Shown here one piece after another: positions 11,801 to 24,411 of a DNA stretch of 64,000 nt. The notes beneath the pieces are model-generated. The model saw nothing but the letters and a program-made list of their open reading frames with translations, had not been told where the DNA came from and searched no databases. Source of the stretch: Tetrahymena thermophila SB210. Taxonomy: Eukaryota > Ciliophora > Oligohymenophorea > Hymenostomatida > Tetrahymenidae. The number at the start of each line of letters is the position of its first letter. Positions within the stretch are counted from its first letter, which is position 1. A program made the position numbers and the translations under genes. Location of the stretch: contig NW_002476334.1 of assembly GCF_000189635.1 (NCBI RefSeq), forward strand, positions 248,001 to 312,000, read 5' to 3'.

Positions 11801-12844
11801 TATTTAAATCATCTGATTTTATGATAAAAATGAGGTATTGAGTTATTTATTAAATATAAAAAGAGATTTTTAAAAATTAAGAATTTTAACGCGATAAACG
11901 ATTTAGAAATTTAAAATATAATAGAAATGTTCGTTTTTACTTAATAATAAAAGTTTGTAATGCTTAGCTTATTTTTTGCAAAAGCTTTTAGCTTAAAATA
12001 CTTAATAAACTGCTATTTATTAATTGTCTGCTAAATGATTTTAAAGTTTTAAATTAAATTAGAATAATAATTTATTTTTTAAAATTTATATATTTTCTTT
12101 TGCTTTATTTTATTTCTTGAAAATAAGGTAGATTAATTGTAAATATAAATAATATATATATATATTAGCCAGATTATATTTATGGAATCTTTTAAATACA
12201 ATAAGTACTTCTAGCTGAATGTTAGATTTGGTTAAAATATAAAATAATTAATTGATTGAATAAAAAAATAATTTAAATTTAAAAATATTTATTTGAATTA
12301 AAATAAATCTTAAACCATTAATTTATTTCTTTTTAATTTTTAAATTTAAATGAAAAAATGGATTATCTGATTATTATTTGTTTATCTAATTTTAAATAAA
12401 AATATTTTTCTTTACTAATTAATAATTTTATTTATTTATTTATGCTATATATATAGCAACAAAATACTTTTAAAATATTTAAGTTTATAGAATATTTTAA
12501 AATGTATAGCTTTTCATTTATTGATTGGCATAAGAATTGTAAATTCGTAAAAAACACACATCGAATAAAAATGTAAAAAAGTTAGTTATTAATTAACTTT
12601 ATATAAATGCAAATGAATTAATATAAAAACTTTGAATTTAGAAAACTAGACTGATGAAATAAAAAAGAAGACGCAAAAGTATTTAAAAAATATAATTATA
12701 AAGCAAAAATATTTGGTTGATTTTATATTTTTAGATTGCTGGTTATTGTTGTTGTTGTGATTGTAAATTTGGTTAACAATTTTTTAGTGACCATAAAAGT
12801 TTTGGGAATCATTAAAGAAATTTTTCTTTTGAGGAAGTAGACTA
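8827..12844. other. 4-kb intergenic region, no gene recognised
   Basis: The part near the kinase (about 8830-9350) is C/A-rich on the minus strand and looks like a long 5' leader. It includes a small GGATT repeat near 8888. A pocket of higher GC sits at about 9915-10015. The remainder is AT-rich simple sequence with TAG/TAA trinucleotide runs (about 10966-11010) and a short AT dinucleotide tract near 12150. No ORF here has coding character beyond about 30 codons. Confidence 0.5.
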
Positions 12845-14641
12845 TCAAGCAGAGGGAGCAGTTGCATTGTAAAAATACAAACAGTTAAGACAAGAAATAG
12901 CTAGAGTATGATTAACAGGGCTGTAAGCAGTTTTTAAAACTTTTCTTGAAAAATCATAATTAGAGCCTAAGTTTTCAAAATATTTAGGAGGAATAGGTTT
13001 AATAAGAGTCTTTTTATTAAAGTTAAGTTCGAATTAGTTATTTAAGTCGCCATTTCTATCAATCACGTGGAAAGTGCTGTTGAAATTACCAGTGACAAAG
13101 AAGTTGCTGTCTGGACTGCTTGAGATTGAGAATTTATCAAATATACATTCATTTTCATATAACTCACAAAGCTTACTCTTAAGAGGTTCAAAAATAGGAA
13201 TTGTTACAACGGGCTTATTTTGCATAGCAACATCCCAAACTTTTACGCTCAAGAAATCTCTTGCAAAAATATATTTTCCGTTACGAGCAAATGTAGCATC
13301 AGAAATAGAGGCTACAATTTCAGTGAAGAAGTTCTTTTTTGAAGGATCTTCCTTTTCAGAGAATGTCATAGCAGTGTTATCACATATACCACTCTTTCTC
13401 ATATCACCTACTTTAGTTACACCCTTAGAAGTAGTGTACAAGAACATATTGTCATGTTGAGGATGGAACTATGATGATGTAATAACTTCAGAAAGTTCTT
13501 CGAGATTATCTGGTTTAAGATCAACAGCAACAAATGCCTATTTAAAATTATTAAATAAATGATGATTTATTTTACTGATTAAAATTAATTTTTAGCTTAA
13601 AGCGATGCTTATTTTAATCATAAAAGCACATTAAGATTAATGAATAAGTTTAATGAATTATAATTTATCAAAATTAATTTAATTTGCATTCAGTAAAATA
13701 TTTTTTTAATTTTGTTAGCATATGCTAATAAATTTTATTTATTGCATTTCGTTTGATATTGACTAGGCAAAACAAAAAACGAACTCTCTAAGGTTGCTAT
13801 AAATAAATTTGATTATTTTTAAATATAATTAAGACTAATTGATAGCATATATTTTATTTAATTCAATCCCATGTAAAAGAAACAGCAAAAATATTAATAA
13901 TTATAATAAATTTTGCCTAGATCAATACATGGCTTTTTAAAAATGAAACTCTTTAAATGGATTTATTTTAACTTAATTTGCTTGTAAAATTTAAAAGGGA
14001 TGAGATTGGCTTGATTGGCGTTAAGGTTAAACTAATAAAACGTTTTTGCAAATTACCTTATTTGGATTTTCAATACTCCATAGATTAACTCTTAAATCAT
14101 CAGATGAGAGCAAAAATTCTTCATTTTAAGAAGCAGAAATGGCATTAATGTGATAAGTATGAAGGTTGGGGTAGACCTTACGAATTGTTGGCATTAAGCC
14201 ACTTTCTAGAGTTTGCAATTTTGGCATATTTAAATCTTTTCCTGCTCCCTTCATAACTTTTTTGATATTCTTTTCAGAAATCTTCCAAAGTTTGACAGTT
14301 TTGTCATTTGTAGTCAAAACATACATATTCTTACCTGAATTTCTCATCCATACGATCTAATTAATCTTCTCTTCGATATCAGTTGACTTTAAGTAATCGA
14401 ATTCTCTAGTATGGCTCTATAATTCAGTAAGATACTGGAACTCAACCCTCTTAGATTTGGAGGTAGCGCATTATTCAAAAATAATTAATCTACCAGCTCT
14501 ATCACCCAATGATAAAAAGCGTCCAGTTTTATCGAATGAAATAGCTGAAATGATATCTTCTTCTGACACCTTCTCAACAGAAGCCTTATCACCAAATACT
14601 TACAAAAATTTCCAATCTAATTTAGGAGCACTACCTTTCAT
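12845..14641 (-). CDS. Serine/threonine phosphatase PP2A regulatory subunit B (B55/PR55 family, WD40)
   Basis: Two exons, 14641-14057 and 13537-12845, flank a 519-bp GT-AG intron (13538-14056, phase 0). The product is 425 residues, close to the usual 440-450 for B55. The match to human PPP2R2A is strong throughout: DKTVKLWKISE, HTYHINAISASQNEEFLLSSDDLRVNLWSIE, FLYTTSKGVTKVGDMRKSGICD, FFTEIVASISDATFARNGKY, RDFLSVKVWDVAMQNKPV, and LCELYENECIFDKF. It forms the seven-blade propeller that docks on the PP2A scaffold A subunit and chooses substrates, typically in mitotic exit and signalling. The start is well set: MKGSAPKLDWKF aligns with the family N-terminus. No anomaly is seen, and all Trp codons are TGG. 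This is the most securely named gene in the window. Confidence 0.96.
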
Positions 14642-16999
14642 TTTCTTCTTCTTCCTTTGTTAGCTATGTTGTTTATTTTTTAAAAATTTTCAGACTTTTT
14701 TATTGTTGTTGAATAACTATTATTTTTCTTTATCCTTCTTATATTATATAGAGGTAGTTCGCTTATTTGTTTTTATATTATTTTTATTTACTTGTTTATT
14801 TAATTGATTTATATTAGAGCTTATTACTTATTTTATGTAGAGTATTAAAAATAATAGTTTGTTTATTTATTTATTCATTCATTCAATCAATCATTTAATC
14901 AATCTAGTTTGCTTTCCTGTTGAGTTCTTTATATTTTTTATTTATAAACCCTTCATACTCTCTCAAATAAGTTTTTTTCTCCTTTGGAAATCCATTTATC
15001 TTCACTTTTTTAATAATTGAATGTATATTTTCTTTTTATTGATTAGATGCTCGCTCTTTCATTTCATTAATTATTATTGCTATTATTTATTAACACAAAA
15101 AAAGCATCGCTGTCCATTTTTTCATCTATTTCTAATAATTTCTTAATTAATTTGGTGTTCTACTTCAAACTAAAATAACTAACCAATTACAAATATAAAT
15201 ATTTATTCTTACGAGTTGTGTTCTTTGCTGCATGCAGTTTTATCTTTCAAAGTTTTCAGAATAAAATAATAAAATTTTTAAATAATTTAATCTATCTGTC
15301 TGTCTGGTATTTGCATTAATAGTATAAAATATTTAGTAAAATAATTTATTTTAAACATTAGTTTAAATGCCTTTTCCTTTCTATGTATTTTTAAACTAAT
15401 TCTTAATTTTTAACCATTAGAAAACTGGTTAATTTTAAAAAAGAATACATGCTAGTTTACATAGTTTGCAGAAATTCTCTAGAATATTTGTAAAATGCAG
15501 CGAGTAATTAGAAACTTTATTTTAAAATAATAAATAAATAAAATCATAAAATAATTAATAAATTTAAGAAAAATTTTAAATATTATTGGTAATAAATATG
15601 ATTTACATATTTTCATTTATTTTTATGTTAAGTAATTATGTTAAATAATATCGTTTAATTAGTGATAATAAAGTTTTAAAACAAAATTTTTAAAAATTTT
15701 ACTTTTAAAGTTTCTTATTTATTTGTAGCTTACAATAATTTTTATTCAAATAAAGTAAGAACATTTTTGAAAAATATTTTTAATAAATGAATTATTTTTA
15801 AATATTTAGGAATTAATTTAATGAGAAAAAACTTTAGTTGTTGAACACCTCCTCCTACCAATTACCTAATAAAAATTCAATTTATCATATTAAGATTAAA
15901 ACATCCCAGCTTGAATTAACTAAAAATCTTTTCATAATTGATTTTTGATATAATTTTTAAAATTATTTCTGCATAGAAAAGGGCTAAATAATTATATAAA
16001 TTTAGAATTCCAACATAATCAATTAATTTCATTACTCTCATCTAGAAAAGTTTTTTAAATTTTATGATATCAAATATGTTATGTTCAGAATCAATATCAG
16101 ATTATTGTAATTCCAATTTTAAATTATATTAATTATATCCTAGTCAAATTTTAATTTTTATTAATTAAGTTGGAAATAAAAGTAATTTTAATTTTTTTAA
16201 ATATTTTTAAGATAGTAATACTATGAGAACCAAAAAACATACTAATAAGTAATTAAATAAATATTGTTTTAGCTATATTTTTAAATAATTTAAATGCATC
16301 TTTGCTCTTTTTTTTACATAATGCTTAAATTTTTTATTTCATTTAATTTTTAAAATAGGAAAGCATTAATATTCTTAAGTTATTTATAATTTTTTTCATT
16401 TTTAATAGCTAATCATACAATTTTACATTTTAATATTCAATGATTGATCATCTTAGCTGTGTTTCTTCTTAATTATTTCACAGACGACATATATTTTTAT
16501 ATAAAACAATCATATGGTAAAATATGTATCATAAGTTTTCAGTAGGATAGTACTAAATTAATCGTTAATATTAAATGACCTAATTATGTAGCTATTTTAA
16601 TTGAATACAAAATAAATACTCCTATTAATTTTTCATTTAATTATCTTAGCATATACATAATATAAAATTTTAAAATTAAAAATTTTGTTTCTTTTTAAGA
16701 TTTTAAATTCGTTACTAAATTTTAATTTTTTATTTTAAAATCTTTAAAAAATTCAAATGATATCATTTGACATAACTTAGTTTTAAATAAAGTAATAATC
16801 TTACCCATTTTGGATAGTGGGTGAAGAATATTTTGAATAATGATTTCAGTATTTTTTGAGTCATAAAATTGGATTAAAAATGATATTTTTATAATCTGCA
16901 ATAATATGACTATTGTATAATGGATGATAAAGCTATTTCAGCCTTACTGTCACATAATATGTTGCTATTTTTGTATTTCCTTGAAGTATATTAAAAATA
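14642..16999. other. AT-rich intergenic region
   Basis: This 2.4-kb stretch lies between the B55 start and the 3' end of the first histidine kinase. It contains ATTC/AATC-type tandem runs near 14870-14905 and long A/T runs. No coding or RNA gene is seen. Confidence 0.55.
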
Positions 17000-19900
17000 T
17001 CAATCTCTATTTTTCAAATTATTCTTTAAATAGTAGGAAACATATCTAATTAATACTTGCTCTAAAATATTTGATTAGATTGGTTTAGTTACAAAGTCAT
17101 CCATAAAATTTTATTTAGCAAGTTTTTTATCATCTTCTCCTACATATGCAGTGCATGCAACTATATAGGGTTTTTTTTCGAGTGCTCCATCTTTTTAATA
17201 TAATTCATAGATTTGTTGTGAAGTTTAATATCCATTCATGATTGGCATTTCTATATCCATAAATATTAATTTGTAATGGGGGCAACATGTATTTTCCTGC
17301 TTTCTGGTCAATATCTATTAATTAATTAATTAAATAATTAAATTTGGAGATTATTTATAAATATAAAGGAAAATAATTAAAATACCTTTTAATATGCAAT
17401 TTGACCATTGCATGAATTTTCTGAATTTAAATGATACTTTCTTAGAATGTTTTCAATCACAATCAAATTAAACTCATTGTCGTCCGCAGCTAAAATTTAA
17501 ATGCAATTACATTTACCATTTTCACTAAGAATTTATTAAATCATATGCATATCCTTTTCTCCTTTCGAAGTTATATTATCATAAGCGTTGGATAACTTAT
17601 TTATTTATTACTAAAAATTTAAATTTTAAATCTTATTTTAAGGTTATTAATATAAATTTTATTGAATTAAGTTAAAATTATTATTTTAGCTTTATTGATC
17701 ACTGAAAAGCATATTGAATTAGTTTGAGCTTTATTGTTTTTGCAAGGGAGAGCTTTACTCAGTAATGTATTGTCCTCCTTCAAAAATTTATGAAAAAGAA
17801 GGAGACTTAAATTGTTTTCTAAAATTTTCTGAAATAGTTTTTGGTCTATAGGATTCATCCTCTTCAGATTCTAGTACATCACAGCTTTACTTTTTCGAAA
17901 GTTTAGTAGCAGAATGATCTTCTATTACAAAAGAAAATTTGCTTCCTTGTCCTACTTTACTCTCAACTTAAACTCCTCCAAATTGCTCAGGAGCTAAACC
18001 TTTGCTTATTGAGTTTGAAAGAGTAAGTCCAAGACCACATCCTTAGCTATTTAGTTCTTAGTTTTTTCCTAAATCTACTTTGTTGAATATAGTAAATATA
18101 TTTCTGATATCATTTTCTGAAATACCTATAAATAAAAAAAAATTTTTTACAGCTCCTCTTTAAATTAAATGATTTGTTTACCTATTCCTGTATCAATTAC
18201 AGAAAGCATAATTAGGTTTTAACTATTTGCAACAGCTTTTGCTTAAATGGTTATTTTTCCTTGTACAGTAAATTTTAAAGCATTACTCAAAAAATTTAGT
18301 AAAACTTATCTTATTCTGTTAGGGTCTGATTCAATTTTTTGTGGAATATTCTGATCAAAATCTACACAGAGCTCTATGTTTTTTGATTTAGCCTGCAGAT
18401 TAATCAATACTATGCATTCATGAAGCAGTTTATCCAAAGAAAATTAAATGAATGTGAATTTAAATTTACCACTGTCAATTTACACAAAGTCTAAAATGTC
18501 ATTGATTAAGTTTAGAAGTAATTTAGAGCTATATAAAGCAGGCTTAAGATAAGATTGTATAACTCTTTCACATTCTTCTTATATGCTTTTTATATCTTGA
18601 AAGAAGTTTTAAAAGCTATTATTACTACTTCCATTATAAAAAATATTCATGGTAGTCTGAGGATTATTATTATTATTGTTGTTGCTGTTATTGTTGTTGT
18701 TATTGTTGTTTATGTTACTTTGAATATTTTTTAGCTATGAACTATGTCTGATATTATATAGACTATAAGAACTCTCTTCGTGGCTTTCTTCAGCTTGGCT
18801 GGCATTCAATGTATTTTAATTAAAGTACAAAGAATTACCAAATCCTGAATTGTTTTATTGTATACAATTTTGTTAAGAGCCTTAAAATTACTAATATGAA
18901 GTTCCTAACACTATTTATGAATTCTCTAGCCTCTATTATCGCTACATATTATTTGTTAATATCTATGTAGCTTACTTACTGATGTTAATAATATCAGATT
19001 CCAAAAATTCTAACATCGAAATTGAGCAATTTAATGGTGTTCTTAACTCGTGAGATAGGGATGCAAACATCCTCATCTTATAGCGATTCATGTCTTCGAT
19101 TTGCTTAGTCAAGAATTCTTACCAAACAGGATCTATCAAAACTAACACCATTGGTTCTTTTTAAATTGTTTGATCTTAAATATTGATTTCGCATAGTATA
19201 AATTTTAAGATCAACGTTTGGCCCTTTCATTCGACCTATAAATGTGCAATATCATCCTTGAATTAATAATATCCTGTTAGATTTTAAATGATTTATTTAA
19301 AAATTAAAAATACTAAAAGAAAAATTAGATTTTAAAAGAATTTCATTTTAAAAATAATAAATTAATTAATAAATTGCCTATGTTGGCTTCTTTGTTAAAC
19401 TAGTTGAAAAAAGATTCCTTTCTTCCTTTGTTCCTGTTAAAAGACTGTCTTAAATCATGTTAATTCTGATTTTTCGGTTTTAAGCTCGGTAAGAAACTTT
19501 TACTAAAACTCATATTACCACCAATGGTTGGAGACTTTGCTTTTTTGTAGGTATTATTTTTAGTAGCTTTAGCTATTTCCAAAAAGTTAACTTTTTAGTC
19601 CAGTTTACTTTAATCAGAATCGACTGCAATATAGTTATTAGAGTAATTTTTGGTTGGAGTAGTTTGATCAATATTAGAAGCATTGCTTTAAACATCACCT
19701 TTGTACTTAAAATTATACTCTGTTTTAGATCTGGGAAGTTAAGGTGTATCTAGAGATAAAATTTAATTTTAATTTTACTTTAAGCTTGTCATACAAGACA
19801 CTATATCTTATTCATCTGGTTCTTATATTTTCAAATAGTTATTAGAAATTTGGTTTTTAGTGATATCTTCTTAATTATGTTATTCCAACTTAGTTATCTA

Positions 19901-22900
19901 TGAAACTTCAGATTGAGTGTCAGGCTCTCTTTAATCTGGCTTATTTAAAGTGAGAAGCTTTGACAAAATATTTTTTACTTTAGTTTCTTTCTTAATAATT
20001 TTGGGTTAAAATATACTCTTATAAGCAGAATCATTACTTTCCTTTTGGCTAATAACATATTTCTTTAGAGTCATACTCTCTCCTTCTATTGGGTTAAATT
20101 AACTCATAATATTATTCTCACCCTTTGGTCTATTAATCTAGCTGACCAAAGAATCTAGAGGTTTCTGATTGGAAATAATATTATGAGAAGTGTATGCTTT
20201 CGATAAAGATTAATTGTTAAAATTCTTATCTTTACTTGATTTAAGTTAAGGAGAAAGAGCTTTACCTTTGTTTGATTTTTTTTCTCTCTTGCTGTTTTCT
20301 TTTTATGTTTTTGTGCTTTGACTACCATTTTCTTACTTTTACGATTAACTGATTGTTAAATTCTTTTCAGTTTATTTGAAATAGCTAGGTTGCTGTTATT
20401 TATCTTCATTATATTTAGGTAAATCTTGTACTTCTAAAGTCTTTACAGTTTTTTCTAATCTAGATTAACGTTTATTTATTGATCTTTCTTAAATTTACTT
20501 TCTGCATTCTGTAAAGCAATCCTCTTCAACAATATTGTTTTCAAGTTTATTTCTTTTTGAAATTTCTTTTTGCAAAAGCATATTTTATTGTTGTAAAACA
20601 GCAACTTCCTATTCTGTCAGTTATTCGTTATTACTATTATTAAATTATTAAATGGCATCATTTTCTTATAAAAAGAAATTCTGCTTTGATTTTTTTAAAT
20701 ATTCAATGTCTTGCCTTAAATCCAAACTTCGAAATGAAAGGGTGTCTTAATTAAAATTAAAGCAATTTTCATTTGACTAATGTGCTAATTTTTGGTCTTT
20801 GTAAATAGAATGATCAGTTTCTTAGTTTTTTACCTCTTCAACATTAAATATTGAAGGAAATGCAGCACTATGATATGGACCTAAAGCATTATTTGAATTA
20901 TAACAAACCTTACTTGGTGAATTAATTTATTAACTAGTAGGAATATTCACTTACTAAGTAGATAGAAAAGAAAATTCTTTAACAATTTCTTTATGCTAAT
21001 TATGTTGCTATAATTTAAGACTTGTTTCTTTTCTTAAAGCTTCATAAGTATTTTAAGATTTATAATTGTTTTATTAGAATGAAGTTTCTGTTTTTGATTT
21101 ATTTTCAGAATCAGAGGGGAGTTTATAAGAGTTACTTTTGTTCTCGCTAGCAACCTGTTCTTTAAAGAACTACTATTCAAACTCATTGTTTTCTTCTAAA
21201 TTAAAGAACAGACTCTTTCTATCCGTTGTTTGAAAAGGTAGAGTTGAGATATCACATTACATAGATTTTTCTCCTTAACCACCGTAAATTGGTGAATAAT
21301 ATGACAAATCATTTTAATCAGTCTTTTTTTTTAAATAAATTCAATTTAAAGATAAATGAATATTTATATTAAATTTTACCTTATCAAAGATTTAAGAGCT
21401 TTAATTGAATTCATTTCTCATAGAATTATCAGGTTAATAATTTGGATTAAACACTGAGACTTATACTTAGCTAGATGTTGTTTACTTGCTGGTATTTTCT
21501 TTTAACTGTAATTAATCTAAAATAGATCTCTCATCTGCTTTTAAGTCATCGTATTAGCTATGCTATGATTTGATCTCCTTTAATTTTTATCCAGATTTTG
21601 AGGAATTAATTGAATGTTATTGATCTAAACTTATATTTTTAGCATACATTTATTCTTTTGATTATTCTAAATAATTGTATTTAGAAGAGTCTTTCCCAAA
21701 AGTCATCTCTTTATTTGCATAACTCGTTTCTTCTTAACCCAAAGTATACTAAGGATCATCAAGTATTTCTGAATGCTAGTTTTACTGTTAATTTCTTTAG
21801 AAATGAGTTCCAAATTTACTTTGAGCATATTATGTCTGCTTTTAATTTGGGTATTTGTTATTTACTTGGTATTTGGCTTCGTCAACCACTTCTACTTTTA
21901 AATCTCTCTCGGATAATTAGGATTCTTGTTAAATAATACTATTTGCTTGCTAAATAATACAGTTATATGATCCTGTATTTGATTAATCTTCTTTTATTGA
22001 TATTTAATCCTTCAATTTATAATTTTATTGACTACTCTAAGTAAAGTATTTTTTAGAAAGTTAAATTGAATTCTATTCTTCCAAGTTATTAAACAGCTTA
22101 TTCCTCTTTTGTTATAAGGTTAATGCATTTATAGTTGCACTTGCTCCTTAAGAATTTAATTATTAGTTTTCATCAATTTGATAACTATTAAATTATTTTG
22201 ATGCTTGAGAATGTATTTTAATTGAATTAGAATTTTAAGAATTATCGATCTACTAACCATTCTACTAATTTGCCTCTGCTAAACCAGCATTAAGTGAAGC
22301 ACTTATTTGACGAGTTTGGCGAGTTTACATATCTTGATCTAAAAAGGTGGATTACTTTTGAGCATTATTGTTTGATAGATTCATTAAAATAGAAAATATT
22401 TCTTCTTCTTAGCATTGTAGTATCTCAGTCACTCTGCTATTAGCATAAATAATGTTTTAATTACTGTCTAAAAGTGTTAATCCCTAAGGAATTAAGGCTA
22501 GCAAATCATTATAAAATTATCTTACTGAATTTAACTAATTGCGTGTCATTTAGAGTATTTAAATTTTGTTTCTGTAAAGAACCTTGTTTGAGAATGTTTA
22601 GAGTATTAATAGTGTAAACAGAAGTCCTCCTACTATAAACTACGAATAATGAACATTATATTATATATAAAACCTCACTTACATGTATACCACAGCAATA
22701 ATTTATCCAAAGAGTCCTAATTTTAATTACTTTATATATTAATCTATAAGTAGGACTAAGTGAATAGATAGAAGAAAGCACCAGAAGTATGAAACAATAT
22801 TAAAAATGTAGATTTCCAAAGTTACTACTTGTGTTAATATAACTAGAGCCAAGAAAGCTGCTTGCACTCCAATTTTATGAAAAAATTTTCTTTTCATGTA

Positions 22901-23251
22901 CTTTGTTAGAAAGAGCCAAAATCCAATAATCATTAAGAGAATACTTGAAATAATGCTTAAATTTTTAGTTTTTTATAAATAGCAATCATAAATTGAGCTA
23001 CTCTATGTTGATGAATTTTATTTAGATCTACTTTCTTCTAAGTCTTAATTTTGGCAAAAATTATTGTCCATTTAAGAGAGCACAATTAAACTTTAGATTA
23101 AAATAGCTCCTATTTTAAAAAACCTCTCTATACTTCTCAATCTATAATTAGATATTAATGGGTATTTCTCCAGGAGATACCTATTAACTAAGCGCTCATC
23201 GTTTTGCAATTATTCAAGCTCTTGCTCTATATTAATAATAGTTCCTTTCAT
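17000..23251 (-). CDS. Hybrid sensor histidine kinase, multi-TM with PAS and receiver, one in-frame TGA
   Basis: The exons are 23251-21380, 21322-19378, 19273-18182, 18125-17386 and 17314-17000. The spliced frame has 1987 codons before TGA 17000. Order: about six hydrophobic segments in residues 45-220; a PAS-like segment near 247-290 (LLALIPQGLTLLDSNQNIIYANSRVTEIL); a Gln/Asn/Ser-rich spacer of about 900 residues; a HisKA H-box ASLSHELRTPLN (H1347); an ATPase domain with N-box NFLSNALKF, G1 VIDTGIG and GLGLTLSNSI; and a receiver (ILAADDNEFN, MDIEMPIMNGY with D1903, CTAYVGEDD, VTKP). It should autophosphorylate at His and pass the phosphate to its own Asp. Two oddities: the intron 19274-19377 has a GC donor (G|GCAATT), and an in-frame TGA at 19229-19227 (codon 1288) lies just before the H-box, in QVE-TGA-KGQTLILKF. 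Without read-through the gene would end there. Confidence 0.85.
19274..19377 (-). other. GC-AG intron in histidine kinase gene
   Basis: The frame ...EANI is open up to 19378 and resumes at 19273 (YYQFKDDIAHLQVE) only if 104 bp are removed, from GCAATTTATTAA to ATCTAACAG. There is no GT in the right phase nearby. The last exon base G and the following AATT look like a normal Tetrahymena donor with its T changed to C. Reading through instead meets TGA within 40 nt. Confidence 0.65.
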
Positions 23252-24411
23252 TTTATTTTTGCTGTTTTTAACTTTAGATTTTTTGTTTTTGCTTTTAGTA
23301 ATTGCTTTATCTGATTATCTTTTTTGTTTGTTTGTTTAGAGTTATCTAATTCTACTTAATTTCTTTGAAAATCGCTTTATGTTGACAATTAGATAATTAA
23401 TTAAGACCTTATTAGATAAAAATTATTAACTATATTTTATTCAAATTATATACAAAATTTCTTTATGAATTAACTTCTTATTCTTAAAATACTATCAAAA
23501 TCATTCAATTCATGATAGTGTTTAATTTTAAAGAAAGAAAAGTAGAAAAATGAGTTCATTTTATTTTTAAAAACAACATTAAAAAATTGTTGTTGTTAAT
23601 AATAATTAATAATTTAATTTTATTGTAAATTATATGTTAAATGGTAATTTAATTGCAAAAAAAAGAAGTAGTTTTTATTTTAACTAAAAGTTCTAAAAAA
23701 TAATTTTTTCAGCCAAATCAAACCTAATTTTGGTTTAACCAATTTCAGTGTGATTTATCAATTAATTTTAGTTATTTCTAGACAATTTATTTATATTTTT
23801 TTATACAATATTAATTACTCTTTAAACTAAATGTTAATAAAATTATTTTGCTGTAATCGGTTTTGTATTATTATATGTTTTTAATAGAGTTTGTTTACAA
23901 AATATCAAAAATAGCATTTAATAAAAACATGTTCGAACTTTTGATATATTTACATCAGAAAACAAACAAGTTATTTTTTTTATTTTGATTTACGATAAAT
24001 AAATTTTGAAAGAATATCTTATTTTCATTAGGAAATATAAATTTGATGATTTAAAAGCTAAGAAAGATTCTTTGGTGTGATTAGTTAACAACAAGCTTAA
24101 ACTAAGATGAGATGAGAGAATTAATATTGATTGATTGTAAATATATTAAGTTATTTATTAAATATAAAGAAAATAGTTGTAGTAAAAATTGAAAAAGTAA
24201 ATTTTTGTGAGTTTTGTTAAGCGTAAAAAAATATTATTTAATAATTTATTTTCTAGTTATTATTAATTATTAATTTTGTGAAATTTTACTTAGTCAAATA
24301 AGTATACAAATTTAAAGTTTTGGTTTAGAGTAACATATAAAATAAATAAGTAAATAAATAAATAGATAGATAGGTAGGTAGGTAATAAGTTTAAAAATAG
24401 TTATAAAAAGA
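23252..24411. promoter_or_regulatory. Shared divergent promoter region of two histidine kinase genes
   Basis: This 1160-bp AT-rich stretch separates the starts of two head-to-head hybrid histidine kinase genes, so both promoters must lie here or in the first exons. The frame of the minus gene stays open without an ATG upstream of 23251, through about 23390. A tetranucleotide repeat lies just before the plus start (24339-24385). No specific motif could be identified. Confidence 0.5.
24339..24385. repeat. AAAT/GATA/GGTA tandem tract
   Basis: Successive AAAT, GATA and GGTA tetranucleotide units form a degenerate microsatellite ending about 27 bp before the ATG of the plus-strand histidine kinase, within its 5' leader. 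Confidence 0.8.

Noticed and set aside
13074-13460. 128-residue plus-strand ORF
   Set aside because: It is antisense to the PP2A B55 exon, whose minus-strand translation matches the family along its whole length.
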